Shown in pieces: positions 37,015-48,540 of a stretch of DNA of 64,000 nt (position 1 is its first letter; every line of letters starts with the position of its first letter). The notes under the pieces were generated by a model. It saw only the letters and a list, made by a program, of their open reading frames with translations. It made no database searches and was not told the DNA's origin. Origin of the DNA: Lepus europaeus (Eukaryota; Chordata; Mammalia; Lagomorpha; Leporidae); the NCBI RefSeq assembly GCF_033115175.1, contig NC_084831.1, forward strand, positions 42,750,002-42,814,001. The letters are read 5' to 3'. Made by a program: the position numbers and the translations under genes.

Positions 37015-37590
37015 AACCCAGGGTTCTTCAACTGCTCAGGACTTTGTTAGGCATTTTCTAAGCTCTTCACACGAACCAAGTCATTGAATTCTCAAGACAA
37101 TGCTGTCCTCAATTTTTTTTTTTTTTGACAGGCAGAGTGGACAGTGAGAGAGAGAGAGACAGAGAGAAAGGTCTTCCTTTTGCCGTTGGTTCACTCCCCA
37201 TGGCCGCCGCGGCTGGTGCACTGCAGCCGGCACACTGCGCTGATCCGAAGCCAGGAGCCAGGTGCTTCTCCTGGTCTCCCACGGGGTGCAGGGCCCAAGG
37301 ACTTGGGCCATCCTCCACTGCACTCCCTGGCCACAGCAGAGAGCTGGCCTGGAAGAGGGGCAACCGGGACAGAATCCGGCGCCCCGACCGGGACTAGAAC
37401 CCGGTGTGCCGGCGCCGCAAGGCGGAGGATTAGCCTAGTGAGCCGCGGTGCCGGCCCTCAATGTCCTTTTACATCCCAATTTTTATGGCTGAGAAAAGAG
37501 GCAGAGAATTTGCACAAGATCACACGGATTAACTGGCAGAGTTGGGACTCAACACAAGCAAGCCAGACTCCAGCATCTCTATCTTAACCC
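37015..37590 (-). repeat. MIR element split by a young SINE
   Basis: Left part TTGTTAGGCATTTTCTAAGC to GACAATGCTGTCC; right part GCTGAGAAAAGAGGCAGAGA to TTAACTGGCAGAGTTGGGAC. The SINE at 37114-37454 lies between them. Confidence 0.65.
37114..37454 (-). mobile_element. C-SINE, young
   Basis: T tract, GACAGGCAGAGTGGACAGTG, ending GAGCCGCGGTGCCGGC. CCTCAAT flanks both sides as a short target duplication. Confidence 0.95.
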
Positions 37591-37714
37591 CAGGCCCAGC
37601 TTGCCCGCCACACATGCTCCCATCTTCCCAAGCTTATCTTGTCTGAATCTCTTAATGACTCCAAGATGGAGTAGGCTTTCTTCTTCCCTTTCCGGCTCCC
37701 CTAGCTCTGAAGCC

Positions 37715-37870
37715 ACAGCCCAGGTGAGAATCCTGGCCCCACCACTTGCTAGCTGCCTGTGACTTCTGCCAAGTTCCTGAATCTCTCTGTCCCAGTTTTC
37801 TCTTCAGTAAAATGAGAACAGCAGCAGCCATCTATGCTGTAAGGACTAAACAGGTTAACCCAAACAAAAC
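37715..37870 (+). repeat. MIR fragment
   Basis: AATCCTGGCCCCACCACTTG, CTAGCTGCCTGTGACTTC and TCTTCAGTAAAATGAGAACA follow the MIR core and 3' half closely. Confidence 0.75.
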
Positions 37871-38411
37871 AAGATAATGCCAGACACAGTGCATGTGTGC
37901 GTACTCCTTACGGTGATAGTTTTATTCTGAATTAGAGGTAAACAATGTTTTATCTTTGTAAACTTCCAAGATAACTGGAGTTTATTGCCTTTAATGATAC
38001 AATGACATTTTCCTAAAATGTATTACTTTTTTTGCCTTCTTAAACATGGGCATGACAGCTATTTGTGAAGACTTACAGAATGAGCACACAGTTGTGTTTG
38101 GGGTCTTTTGTGTCCTAGAGAGCCTTGGAGGGACACAAGGTCTGCCCTTTGCTGAATGGGGGCTTCTTGCTTAGGGCCTAGCGTTGCTCAGTGATCTCTC
38201 CTGCTGCTTATACTCAAAGGGCTGCCCATCAAACTGCACATGGGAAAGTCAGCCTGTGTGGTGGAAATGCAGCATCGCATCAGGCACCTGGGCTAGAGTC
38301 TCGCTTGTTCTTGCCTGGGTCGGGGGATCTTGACCAAACTGCTTCCACCACGCTACCTCATATTTTCAACGTTTTAACTGTTGTGTGTATTAAATAAGAT
38401 ACATATACACA
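37871..38411. other. Intergenic, unique
   Basis: No gene or repeat recognised. Confidence 0.4.
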
Positions 38412-38459
38412 AGAGCACTTCAAAAAACTTGTGGAAAATGGAATTAAAAGATAAGTTTG

Positions 38460-38746
38460 GGGCCGGCACTTGACCCAGCAATAAAATTGTTGGTTAGGAT
38501 GTCCATGTCCCACTGTAGAGTTCCTGGGCTCAATTCCTGGCTCTAGGCCCTCATTCTAGCTTCTAGCTAATGGTAACCCTGGGAGGCTGTAGTTATGGCT
38601 TAAGTAACTGGGTTTCTCCCACCCATATGGGAGACTAAGATCGTGTTAGCAGCTCCTAGATTTGGCCCCGGGTGTTGCAGGTATCTGGGGACTAGATTAG
38701 CAGTTGGGAGCATTCCCTCTTTTTATAGTTGCAAAAAAAATTTGTG
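38460..38746 (+). mobile_element. C-SINE, old
   Basis: GGGGCCGGCACTTGACCCAG head, TCCCTCTTTTTATAGTTGC tail; strongly diverged. Confidence 0.8.
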
Positions 38747-38749
38747 GGA

Positions 38750-39028
38750 GTAGGCACTTGGCACGGCAGTTAAAGACAGTGCTTGGAACACTGGTAGTAC
38801 CTGGGTTCTAGTACCAGATCCATCTGACTCCAGCATCCTGTGTGTGTATACCCTGGGAGGGGCAGCAGGTGACGGCCCAACTGGGTCCCTGCCATTTTCA
38901 TGGGAGACCCACTTTGGGTTCTGGCCCTTGGCTTGGGCTTGGCCCAGCCTTGGCTGTTGCAGGCATCTGGGGAGTAAACCAGCATAGAGGAGCACTCTCT
39001 TCCTCTGAGGTTCTCAAGGAAAAAAAAA
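38750..39028 (+). mobile_element. C-SINE, old
   Basis: AGTAGGCACTTGGCACGGCA head, GTTCTCAAGGAAAAAAAAAT tail. Confidence 0.8.
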
Positions 39029-39090
39029 TTGGAAACTCATACAAAGCTTTCAGAATATTAATTTTTTCACAGATTTTGAAGGCTTCTAGT

Positions 39091-39510
39091 ATAAATGAAT
39101 TTCATTTTGGCACCAAAATAAACTCATATTTTAAGACTTATTTATTTATTTGAAAGGCAGAGTTACAGAGAAGCAGAGGCAGGAGAGAAAGAGAGAGAGA
39201 GAGAGACAGACAGAGGCAGGCATCTTCTACCTGTTGGTTCACTCCAAACGGTCGTAATGGCTAGAGCTGGGCCAGTCAGAAGTCAGAAGCTTCTTCTGGG
39301 TCTCTCATGTGGATGCAAGAGCCCAAAGACTTAGGCCATCTTCAGCTGCTTTCCCAGGCACATTAGCAGGGAGCTGGATTGGAAGTGGAGCAGCCAGGAC
39401 TCAACCGGTGCCCACAGGGGATGCCAGCACTGCAGGCAGAGGCTTTACCTGATATGCCACAGCGCTAGCCCCTAATAAACTCACCTTTTAATTTCATTTT
39501 CCATGATTTT
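39091..39510 (-). mobile_element. Second MITE-like copy, minus, split by a SINE
   Basis: TTTTGGCACCAAAATAAACT and, beyond the SINE, CTTTTAATTTCATTTTCCAT are the reverse of the 38412 element. Only part of the element remains. Confidence 0.45.
39127..39473 (-). mobile_element. C-SINE with target-site duplication
   Basis: TTATTTATTTGAAAGGCAGA start, GATATGCCACAGCGCTAGCC head. The duplication AATAAACTCA is at 39117-39126 and 39474-39483. Confidence 0.92.
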
Positions 39511-39818
39511 TTAAATTTTTATTTTAAAGAGTTACACAGAGGGAGAAGGAGAGGCAGAAACTCTTCCATCTGCTGGTTCACTCCTCAAATGGCTGCAACG
39601 AAGGGAGCTGGGCTGATCCGAAGCCAGGGGCCAAGAGCTGCTTCAGAACCTCCAATGTGGGTATAGGGGTCCAAGCATTTGGGCCACCTTCCACTGCTTT
39701 CCCAGGCCATAGCAGAGAGCTGGATTGGAAGTGGAGCAGCCAGGACTCAAACCGGCGCCCATATGGGACACTGGTACTGCAGGTGGAGGCTTTACCCACT
39801 ATGCAGCAGCATCCGCCC
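39510..39818 (-). mobile_element. C-SINE, older type
   Basis: AAATTTTTATTTTAAAGAGT start, ACTATGCAGCAGCATCCGCC head. Confidence 0.88.
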
Positions 39819-39864
39819 AACTCTGCCTTTCAAATAAGTAAAAGATCTTTTTTTTTAAAAAAAG
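39819..39864 (+). mobile_element. C-SINE tail fragment
   Basis: AACTCTGCCTTTCAAATAAG, then a T/A-rich end: only the last 45 bases of a plus-strand copy. Confidence 0.6.
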
Positions 39865-39929
39865 CAGAGACTACATGGATTATTTGTGATATTTCTACTC
39901 TGGTCTCTCATTTTTAACAGGAAAGGGGA

Positions 39930-40140
39930 GTAGTAGCTCAAACTCCGGAGGAGTCTCTTGGGTTCAAATTCCAGCTCTGCCTCTTTTCAGCAGCACAACC
40001 ATAGGTTGTTGTGAGTACCTCCTCTGTAAAACGAATAGCAGCTATACCTTTCAGGTTCACTGTTACAAAGATCAAGTGAATATATATCAAGGACTTAGGA
40101 TCAGGCCTGGAGGCTAATAAATGTTCTTTGTTATTACAAT
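39930..40140 (+). repeat. MIR element
   Basis: GGGTTCAAATTCCAGCTCTG, then AGTACCTCCTCTGTAAAACG and CCTGGAGGCTAATAAATGTT, is nearly full length. Confidence 0.75.
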
Positions 40141-40194
40141 ATTCTGCTCCTACCATTTCCTATAATTTTTTTTTTTTTACCTCAAATGAAACAA

Positions 40195-40415
40195 AGTATT
40201 GTAGAGTATCATGTTTAGAATCAAAGAAACCAGAGTTCAACTGCTGGTTTACTTACCAGCCATATGATCTGAAGCACATTAGCTTTTCTGAGCCTCTGTC
40301 TCTCCATTTCTAAAAACAGGGATAGGGATATTTAAACAAAAGTAAGAAAACACACCTAAAATGTCTAGCACAATGCTTTATATACAATGTGTGTTAAGTA
40401 ACTAAATAGTTACTT
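40195..40415 (+). repeat. MIR element
   Basis: ATCATGTTTAGAATCAAAGA, GAGTTCAACTGCTGGTTTAC and GAGCCTCTGTCTCTCC follow MIR. Confidence 0.65.
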
Positions 40416-40479
40416 TCATTTTTCATAATAATGTGACTCAATTTGCTTACTTAGATAATATTAAAATGTTGTCAAAGTA

Positions 40480-40774
40480 GGGGCCGGTGTTGTGCTGGAG
40501 CAGGTTAAGCCTCTGCCTGCAACGTAGGCAACCCGTACTGGAGTGCCGGTTTGAGTCCTGGCTGCTCCACTGCCAATCCATCTCTCTGCTAATGCGCCTG
40601 GGAAGGCAGCCAATGCCGCCCACGTGGGAGACCTGTATGGAATTCCTCGCTCCTGGCCTCTGCCTGGTTTCAGGTTTCCCCATTGTGGCCATTTTGGGGA
40701 ATGAACATGGAAGAACCTCTCTGTCTCTGTCTCTCTCTCTCTGCCTTTCAAATAAATAAATCTTTTGTAAAAAG
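40480..40774 (+). mobile_element. C-SINE, older type
   Basis: GGGGCCGGTGTTGTGCTGGA head, TTTCAAATAAATAAATCTTT tail. Confidence 0.9.
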
Positions 40775-40956
40775 TTATTAAAGTCAAATACTTTAGAACA
40801 ATCCTATGAAATATTATGATCTTCATTAAATGATGAAAAATGAGGTTCTGGGAGGCTAAATAACTTCTTTAAAAGTCCCTAATACTATCTCAAAAACAGC
40901 AGAACAGGGATTCAATCCTAGGATTGTATGAACTGATTAGATTATTGTGTGTTCCT

Positions 40957-41285
40957 TTTTTTTTTTTTTTTTTTTTGACAGGCAGAGTTAGTGAGAGAGA
41001 GAGAGACAGAAAGGTCTTCATTCCATTGGTTCACTCCCTAAATGGCCGCTACAGCCGGCGCACTGCGCTGATCTGAAGCCAGGAGCCGGGTGCTTCCTCC
41101 TGGTCTCCCATGCAAGTGCAGGGCCAAAGCACTTGGGCCTTCCTCCATTGCCTTCCCGGGCCACAGCAGAGAGTTGGACTGGAAGAGGAGTAACCAGGAC
41201 AGAATCCGGTGCCCCAACCGGGACTAGAACCTGAGGTGCCGGCGCGGCAGGCAGAGGATTAGCCAAGTGAGCTGCGGCGCCGGCC
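40957..41285 (-). mobile_element. C-SINE, young, with target-site duplication
   Basis: T tract, GACAGGCAGAGTTAGTGAG, ending GAGCTGCGGCGCCGGCC. Flanked by TATTGTGTGTTCC (40944-40956) and TATTATGTGTTCC (41286-41298). Confidence 0.95.
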
Positions 41286-41394
41286 TATTATGTGTTCCAA
41301 GAGTCCACATCACACATAGATACAAAGCCATGTTTCAGGCACTTTCTCTATGTAGACACATCTCTTATCCTCCAAAGCAGGATGTGACAACTAA

Positions 41395-41470
41395 AGCTGT
41401 TAGCATCTACTGAGTATTTAATTTTGTACTAGGTACTGTCCCAAACATTTTACACATATTCTGTGCAGTT
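41395..41470 (-). repeat. Probable MIR fragment
   Basis: CTACTGAGTATTTAATTTTG, then ACATTTTACACATATTCTGT, fits MIR in reverse; just downstream of the EPS15 poly(A) site. Confidence 0.45.
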
Positions 41471-41556
41471 TACCTACTCCTCTTTCCACACACAGCATGG
41501 ACATAACAGAGAACCATGCAAAACTCCACTGCCACATGGATATGTAGATAGTTTGC

Positions 41557-41562
41557 TTTATT
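41557..41562 (-). terminator. EPS15: EPS15 poly(A) signal, second
   Basis: Minus-strand AATAAA, with a TGTGTGTGG-like GU-rich element about 60 bases further on, the usual arrangement for cleavage and polyadenylation. Cleavage is expected near 41535-41550. Confidence 0.65.
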
Positions 41563-41569
41563 ATTAAAA

Positions 41570-41575
41570 TTTATT
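41570..41575 (-). terminator. EPS15: EPS15 poly(A) signal, first
   Basis: Minus-strand AATAAA (TTTATT on the plus strand), 8 bases before a second identical hexamer in transcript order. Confidence 0.6.
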
Positions 41576-43812
41576 CTTATAATTACAGGCTATAACTTTG
41601 AAGTCTGCAACATAAGAGAAAATTAAGAGAGCCCAAAGAAACCTGAACAGTATGTAGAAGATGTTTTAAACTTTGTACGCAGTTTCACTTAGCTCTTTGC
41701 AAAACTTATCTTTTCCTTTCAAGTACAGGTCCTGGAACTACAGTCAACAACCCAAAATAGCACAAACAACTCCAAGACATTCACCCTATGCAAGCAAGCA
41801 GGGAGATATATAGATTTATATAATATATATACTTTAATATTATATTGGTCCACCAAGAATACATATTTTAACAAAAGATAAGAATCTATGTCTTCCAGTT
41901 AAACATACATAAGATTAGGGTACACTTATTACATTGAAAGTTGGCATTTGTAAGTTACAGATATTTAATATTTTCCAGGTTGTTTTCTTTAGTTAAAAAC
42001 AAATTTCAAAAGCATTTCAAACATTTGTTCATTTTCCCAGTGCAAAAGGTTGTTGTTAACCTACCTTACCTTTTTCCTGAAGAGTAAGGGGAAGGAAAAA
42101 GAAACATAAAAACCCACCTATCACAACTCCCAACACAACCTTCGCCATCACTATCTGCAGAAAATCCTTGGGCCGCTGGATTAGTCTATCAAAATTAAAA
42201 CCTTATGATTAGGATTCAGCCCATGCTTTCTAAGTATGACTTTTATACTGCAACGTTTCTGTTTACAAAAATAGACAAAAAGAGCAGTACAAGAAAGTGG
42301 ATTAAGTTTGTTTTAAACTGCAGCAGTCCAATTATATGTGGAAAGAAAAAAAGCACCATTTCAACATGAAATGAGTTGGGTGTTTTGAAATTTATTCATA
42401 GGCGAGGCAGTAAGTTACTCTGATTTACACCAGACCAATACCACCTTCACTTGGTGATTCCAGTGAAGTATATTAATTTTAGGTGCATTTTTCTTTATCT
42501 TAGTATTTAACACATCATCTAATTCAGTAAGTCATGTTAAAAAATGAAGATTATAATTTACAGCTTATTCCACAGTCTGCTTCACATTCAACTTCAGCTT
42601 GTCTCCATCAGTTTTACAGACTTTCAACACATGAAGAGTTTCTCAATTGAAAAAACAAGACTGTTCTTTGCTAGACTGCTAATTTTATAGGTAAAAATCA
42701 TGAATCATGAAGAGAGTAAATAAACCACAAAGATGGACAAAACAGCAATACGATAATACATGTCATTTTTCCATTTGTAGTCAGTGAAAGTTTTTACATT
42801 TCAAGTAATTGAGCCTTCATTAAAGAAAACAAAAATATATATACATGAAAAACTAAAGTACCTTCCAGTTCTAGCTTGCTGAAGTTTCGGCAAATAAACA
42901 AAGAATCTATCATGAACTGAACAGGACAGTGCTATAGCAAAGGCAGAATGCCTGCCATGTTAGATGTTTACTTCTCTTATACTGATGTGTACACTTTAGG
43001 TGGTACATTTTCTCCAATGTTTAGCACTTAAAATGAATATTTTCTTACAAATTTTCTTTGTAAGAAACTGATTTTATTAATTAGGAAACATAGAAGTATC
43101 TTGAGATCTATAATTCTTTAAATCCAGAGAAATTAAAAAAAATTCACACATTAGGCTTTAACATTTTTATTTAGGAAAAGATCAAGGCTGAAGCTATACT
43201 AATTCAACCTAAAGCATCTCTTTTTTCCATAGCAGAGTCAGTCTATGCATTTTTTCCTTGCCTTTAAAAAACAAATTAAGCAGTATTTTTACCATAAGGA
43301 CATAAAAAATGCTCTTCAAAGTAGCCAATTTGCACCAATCATAAAAGAAATACGATGTTCTTTCCTTTCCCCTCCCTCAACCAAATCAGGGGAGAATACT
43401 GAAAAATTTAAGAACCCCCCAGCTTCTGTCAGTATAACTACAGAACAAGGTTACCACAGGGTCAAACTATTTCTCTATATTCCAGACGGCAGAAGCTTGA
43501 GTGCTGTAGCTTTACAAGTAAAAGTAGCACAGGCAGGCAAAAGCTTATAGTAAATGCATGCCAGACAGGGTCTTAGGTGAAGTTGTCTGACTAGGTTACT
43601 GCTTTTATAGGCTGGGGGAAAATATACATACTTGTGACAAATTGGAAATAGACTAAAGAAAAAAAAAAAAACTAAACATTTTTCTGTCACATTTACAGGA
43701 ATCTCAAACCTTTTGTATTCCCATGCTCATAGGTAGTTTTGATACATACTGTAAATAGCTTCAGTGTTCAGGAAAAAGAGTAAGTATTATTGACAAAAGA
43801 CAAGAAAATTCT

Positions 43813-43959
43813 TCATGCTTCTGAAATCTCAGACTTGCTGAGTGCAATAGCCAGTTCTAAGTCTTCTTGCTCCTGTCGATTCAGCCGGGCAAGCCTCTGC
43901 TCTTCCTCTCTCTCGCTTTCCCTCTTGGCCCACTCAATCATATCTTCTTCAGAGGGATA
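43813..43959 (-). CDS. EPS15: EPS15 last coding exon (two ubiquitin-interacting motifs)
   Basis: From acceptor AAATGGCAG|TATCCC the frame runs 48 codons to a TGA at 43813-43815. It encodes YPSEEDMIEWAKRESERE, then EEQRLARLNRQEQEDLEL, then AIALSKSEISEA. The first ubiquitin-interacting motif is around SEEDMIEWAKRES. The second, QEDLELAIALSKS, has the acidic patch, Leu, Ala and Ser of the family consensus. These motifs bind monoubiquitin and are needed for coupled monoubiquitination of EPS15 (family knowledge). Confidence 0.98.
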   Translation of the reverse strand, partial: YPSEEDMIEWAKRESEREEEQRLARLNRQEQEDLELAIALSKSEISEA

Positions 43960-46186
43960 CTGCCATTTAAGAGACCGAATAATGAACAAATGAGTAAGGA
44001 AGACAAATAAAAAGAAGGAAAACAGTTTTTTTGAAAAGACATTTAGCCACTTTTTTTACCTCAAGGACTCTGGGAATCTTCTTTGTTATTTGTTATTTAA
44101 AAAAAAAAAACATTTAGTTTTAACTAGTTATTAAATTCTTTAATTTTAAGAATTAATGCAGTCTACATGATAATTTATAAAACTAAACATTAAAAACATC
44201 ACTTAAAAGAAGTACAAATGCTAAACAGACTAAGAGATCTAAAAACAGAAGGGGGGTTATTAGCCTTTTTGATCCAATGTAAAACATTAGTTCAACTTCA
44301 GGGAATTCATCCTCAGAGGATGAATGTTCTTAACTTAATCCCACTGGCAACTGTCTACCTTATCCTAGTCCTTCAGGCACAAAAAAACTATGAAGCAAAA
44401 AAGATGTTTATTTAGTTATATTTAATATAAAACTACTGGGTATACTAAGTAAGATGTAAACCAATTTTTAGAGCATTTTGAAGGTTTTGGCATGAAGTCT
44501 GGGAACTTTTTTGATCTGCTCTATACAAAATCCTAACACTGGTAATTACTAGGTTGGGGAAATATTTTTGTCCACCCAAAACAGACCAATTTTGGCAGAT
44601 ACTAAATAAAGAATTCTACTTGATTTCCAGCCTTGACACAGAGGAATCTCACAAAGGATAAAATGAAAGAAACAGTCAGGCTTTTTGAAACTGGCAGCTT
44701 TATTCATTAGGGAATTCTAGGACTTTTGAAACTCGTAATACTGAACAAATCGTTTTCACAATGAAAAAAAGTTTATAATACGAGCTGCTTTATATTATAC
44801 TATACTGAGATTCTGAAGTATGACATAAGCAAAATGCCTTAACTATTGTTCAAGCTTCATTTCAACCAGGTTTTAATTCACTGAAACTATATTTAAGATA
44901 CTAAATACCACAAACTGTCAGAGTATTATTTTATATTAAGAGAATTATAATCTCCCAAGGTCACTTCTTGGCTCTGCTTGAGATAATACAACTTTCATCT
45001 TATGAAAATCCAGTCAATATAATTTTGATACTCCATTTTGATAATATACAAAATATGACTCCTACTTTCTTTTGGTCACCGGGACTTAAAGAGAACTGAC
45101 TCAAAATTTCAGCTGCCTCGTTATATGCAAATACCTTCCTATCTGCTTTCCAACTAGAAACAGCAGCAGGGAAAAAGTAACTGGTTGAGTGATCTAGTGC
45201 TACACTGAGTAGGGAAACATTAGGCAGACTGACCAGGGTCAGCTGGCCTCTTATTTCTAAAATCAAAGGCATAAGATGATAAATAGAGAATTCCTGGGTT
45301 ACAGAATAGTCAGTGATAAATGAAGGTTATTTTGCCTCAAAAAAAAAAAATTTCAGGGAACCTCAAACTTCGTCAGTTGTACTCTAAGAGTTTAGTTAAA
45401 AAAATAAAGACTTGGTTTTATCTGAGCAATTGCTTTATGTCCCTCTACAGTGATGTCTCTATGGTTGGTGGTCCTTTCTGTGGTCTTATAGGTCCTGCCT
45501 ATAACATTATCATAGCACCCCTCCTAATCAAGTTTCTGTTTTAGTCGGCTCTAATAGAATGCAGAATAAACCTGGAAAGCTAGTGATCTAGAGCTCTCCA
45601 AGTAACTAAAAATTTTCGTCATGTATTTCATAAATCTGACATTTCCATTTTTAAAAAGCTACTATATACAGTAAATAATTTCACTATTTAAAGAATTCCT
45701 GACCCTATCCTCTCATACTCATGAAATAGTTGCTAATCAGTCTCCAGAATTCATTAAAACCTTATACACAACACATATATAGTTAGCAATTCTCAAGCTC
45801 ATTACTGGCATTATTTATCTGGTGAACAGATAGCAAATGATTGTCTAATAGCTCATTAAAGCACCACCATCTATAACCATCTGCAAAATGTTAGGATTTT
45901 AATTACATCTATATTACCAAGACTAAGAGAAGGGTTTACAAAACAACTTGCATATTATCACAAGAACTAAGATTAAAATCATTCATGCAATGGAACAACT
46001 TTAAAACCATCAAAAGAGAACCAAACAGAGGTTTTGCTTTGGGGGAAGAATGAAAGATCATTTCTAGTATGTTGGTAAATTTAGTTGAAATAGTATAAAT
46101 TTGGCAGATTCCAAAGCAAGCTTTGAAAACTCTTGAAGCTACAAATGGAAAGATTTCCCCTCAAACAGCCCATTTACAGTACTTAC
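43960..46186 (-). other. EPS15: EPS15 last intron
   Basis: AT-rich intronic DNA without a recognisable repeat. Nothing gene-like is seen; the short open frames have no family resemblance. Confidence 0.7.
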
Positions 46187-46368
46187 AGCGCTGAAGTTAG
46201 CAAAATTGCTTGGGTCAGCCTCTTTACTGGTAGTGGTAGTAGAAGTGAATGGATCACAAAACATATCAGGTTCTTTTTCTTTGGGGCTATCATTGCCTGG
46301 GAAAGGCTGAAATGGATCATTCAGTTTAAAGGGATCAGAAGAATCCAATTTGTTGATGGATCTTTTCC
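46187..46368 (-). CDS. EPS15: EPS15 exon, penultimate (DPF-rich)
   Basis: The 182-base exon has acceptor TTTTAATCCAG|GGAAAAG and donor AGCGCT|GTAAGT. It encodes GKRSINKLDSSDPFKLND through PFQPFPGNDSPKEKEPDM and CDPFTSTTTTSKEA to SNFANFSA. It carries DPF, NDPFQPF and DPFT, several short AP-2 ligands. It ends in phase 0. Confidence 0.97.
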
Positions 46369-47149
46369 CTGGATTAAAATCATTATAATTAACTCAAGCA
46401 GTAAATATGGCAAACACAAGCACACAAGAACAAGTCCACAGGGAGCATTAAAGAACTGAGGATGGAGAAGGAGTGGGAATCTGATATATTTATGGTATTG
46501 TCTTAAAAGGCAACACCAAGAATCGCCCTTAAAATTTTCATTCACGATATCTCAAATATATTCCAGCTATACACACTCAAATGAAAAAATAGCAATGTGG
46601 GTACGGGGTAGGGATCATATTTTAATAGAGAGTAAACCTGTTTTCTCTCGGAGCACCATGTTTCCAGAAAGAGAGGGAGGAAAGGATACAACAGGAGTAA
46701 AATGATAGAAACAGCCTGTTATAACCTCAGCCTGACACTTACATGAGTTATCCTCGACTGGCAATAGGGCAAATAAAGCACCTTTGAAAAATGGCAAAAT
46801 TCTTTTTTTCTCTATATACAATATGGAGGAACATACAATTTAAAATTACCTTGGCAAAACCATTTTCTGTTACTTTTTTGTCATCTACAATATTTTCAAT
46901 TTTTGAGTGGCTGCTGATAATTTGACCAAACAACAGCATACTATTCTGTTAGTCACTCATTAATTCATTACCATTTTCAAACAAATTCTCTAATTTTAAG
47001 TTCTTACTTAAACTTAGTACTTTTTGAAGAAGAAATAATAAGAGTAGGTGTTAAGGTATCTTCAAATATATTTTCTTCCTAAAATGCATTAAGCTGGAAT
47101 AGCAACTGTAACAAGAGATTCTTTCCATCACTGTAGCAGCTTATCTCAC

Positions 47150-47330
47150 ACCTCAATGGATCCTTCCAACAATCCTGTGAAGGTAGGCAAAATTAGAATT
47201 AATTCTAATTTTCTGTCATAATCTATAACCTGAGGCTCAGACACAGGAAATTATACAGTTATGATTAGGGAGCTAGTCAGGGGGTACCCAGAGCCCAGAT
47301 CTTCAGCCTCCCAGTCTACTACTATTTTCA
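47150..47330 (-). repeat. MIR element
   Basis: CCTTCCAACAATCCTGTGAA, ACCTGAGGCTCAGACACAGG and GAGCCCAGATCTTCAGCC follow MIR in reverse. Confidence 0.6.
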
Positions 47331-47899
47331 GCAAGCCACCCTTCTGTCTTTGGTCATTCTATGAAATACTCTCTGCTGAAGATTCTCAGATTCAGGCACT
47401 AGTTTACTATTTTATTTAGGATTTAAAAAACAACCCCATTATTGCTGTCGAATAGATATAAAAATTTAAGTGAGCAAGTTTACTATTTACTTGTTTTTTT
47501 TTTTAACATAATCTGACAACCTGAACTCTTGTAATAGATGATGTAGGTTATTTTCCTTTTATTTATTTTTCAACAGATAATCGAGTATCAGTAACTGTAT
47601 ATGCAATTCTTTATAATAAAGAATAAAATAATCTGCCCAAGAAATATCTCAGGGAGGTTATCTTGGCAAGAATAATAATTCTTAACTACTGATACTAAAA
47701 ATTTACCAAGGTATGTTCAAAAAGCAATGTGTATCAAATGTCTTTTCACATAACAGCACTACAACCACTTTGGGGATTGCCTTCTAGTCACTTTTTTATG
47801 AACAAAACAAAAAATCCTCTCCTTTGTATAGTGTTAAACACACACATAAAGACATCAAGAAAAAACCCCACTATTATGAATCTGTTTCTGGATTAAACC

Positions 47900-48540
47900 A
47901 AAAAAATCACTATGAGTTGGGTATCACCGGGAATGCCTGGCATCAGAAGTGTTTCAGATATTGGACTTTATAATATTTGCACATACATAATGAGATATTT
48001 TGGGATAGGACCCATGGCTAAACAGAAAATTTATGTTTTATACATACCTTGTAACACATTACTTAATGGTAATTTTACATATTTTTAATATACTTTTTAA
48101 AATGTTTTATTTATTAATTTGAAAAGCAAAGTAATGGAGAGAGGGGGCGAAAACGATTATCTTCCATATACTGGTTTACTCCTTAAACACCTCGACAGCT
48201 AGGGTTGGACTCAGCAGAAGCCAGTAACTCCATCTGGGTCTCCCACACAAGTGGCAGGAACCCAAGTACTTGAGCTATCATCTGCTGCCTCCCAGGCACA
48301 TCAGCAGGATGCTGGATTAGAAGCATGGAGAATGGGAAGGGGGTGTCCTAAATGGCAACATAACTTGCTGTGTTACATTGCCTGCCCCATGCTTGTATCT
48401 TCACTGTGTTTTATCACATGAGGTCAGGGGTAGAGTTCTTCCCTGTAGTGTCATGCTAGCACTCAGTTTCAGATTTGGGGGCATTTTGGATTTCAGATTT
48501 TCAGATAGGGATACCGAACCGATATTATAAACTACAGGTT
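47900..48540. repeat. Unclassified old repeat split by a SINE
   Basis: GAAGTGTTTCAGATATTGGA and, beyond the SINE, GGGCATTTTGGATTTCAGAT belong to a dispersed mammalian repeat I recognise only by motif. Class uncertain. Confidence 0.4.
48100..48388 (-). mobile_element. C-SINE, old
   Basis: TTTTATTTATTAATTTGAAA start, TTGCTGTGTTACATTGCCTG head; diverged. The only SINE between 41.3 and 49.3 kb. Confidence 0.8.

Larger units (their letters stand above)
38412..39090. mobile_element. MITE-like element with inverted ends, split by two SINEs
   Basis: The left end GCACTTCAAAAAACTTGTGG, then AAAATGGAATTAAAAG, is mirrored by the right end TTAATTTTTTCACAGATTTT, then GAAGGC. Only about 110 bases are original; two C-SINEs fill the middle. 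The ends suggest a mariner-type non-autonomous DNA transposon (inference). Confidence 0.5.
41540..43812 (-). other. EPS15: EPS15 3' UTR
   Basis: About 2.27 kb of AT-rich DNA follows the stop codon down to tandem AATAAA signals. It contains no SINE, L1 or other repeat that I can recognise, as expected for a conserved 3' UTR. There are many TTTA/ATTTA-like runs in transcript sense. The exact cleavage site is inferred from the poly(A) signals and a GT-rich stretch (minus sense) at about 41485-41500. Confidence 0.75.
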
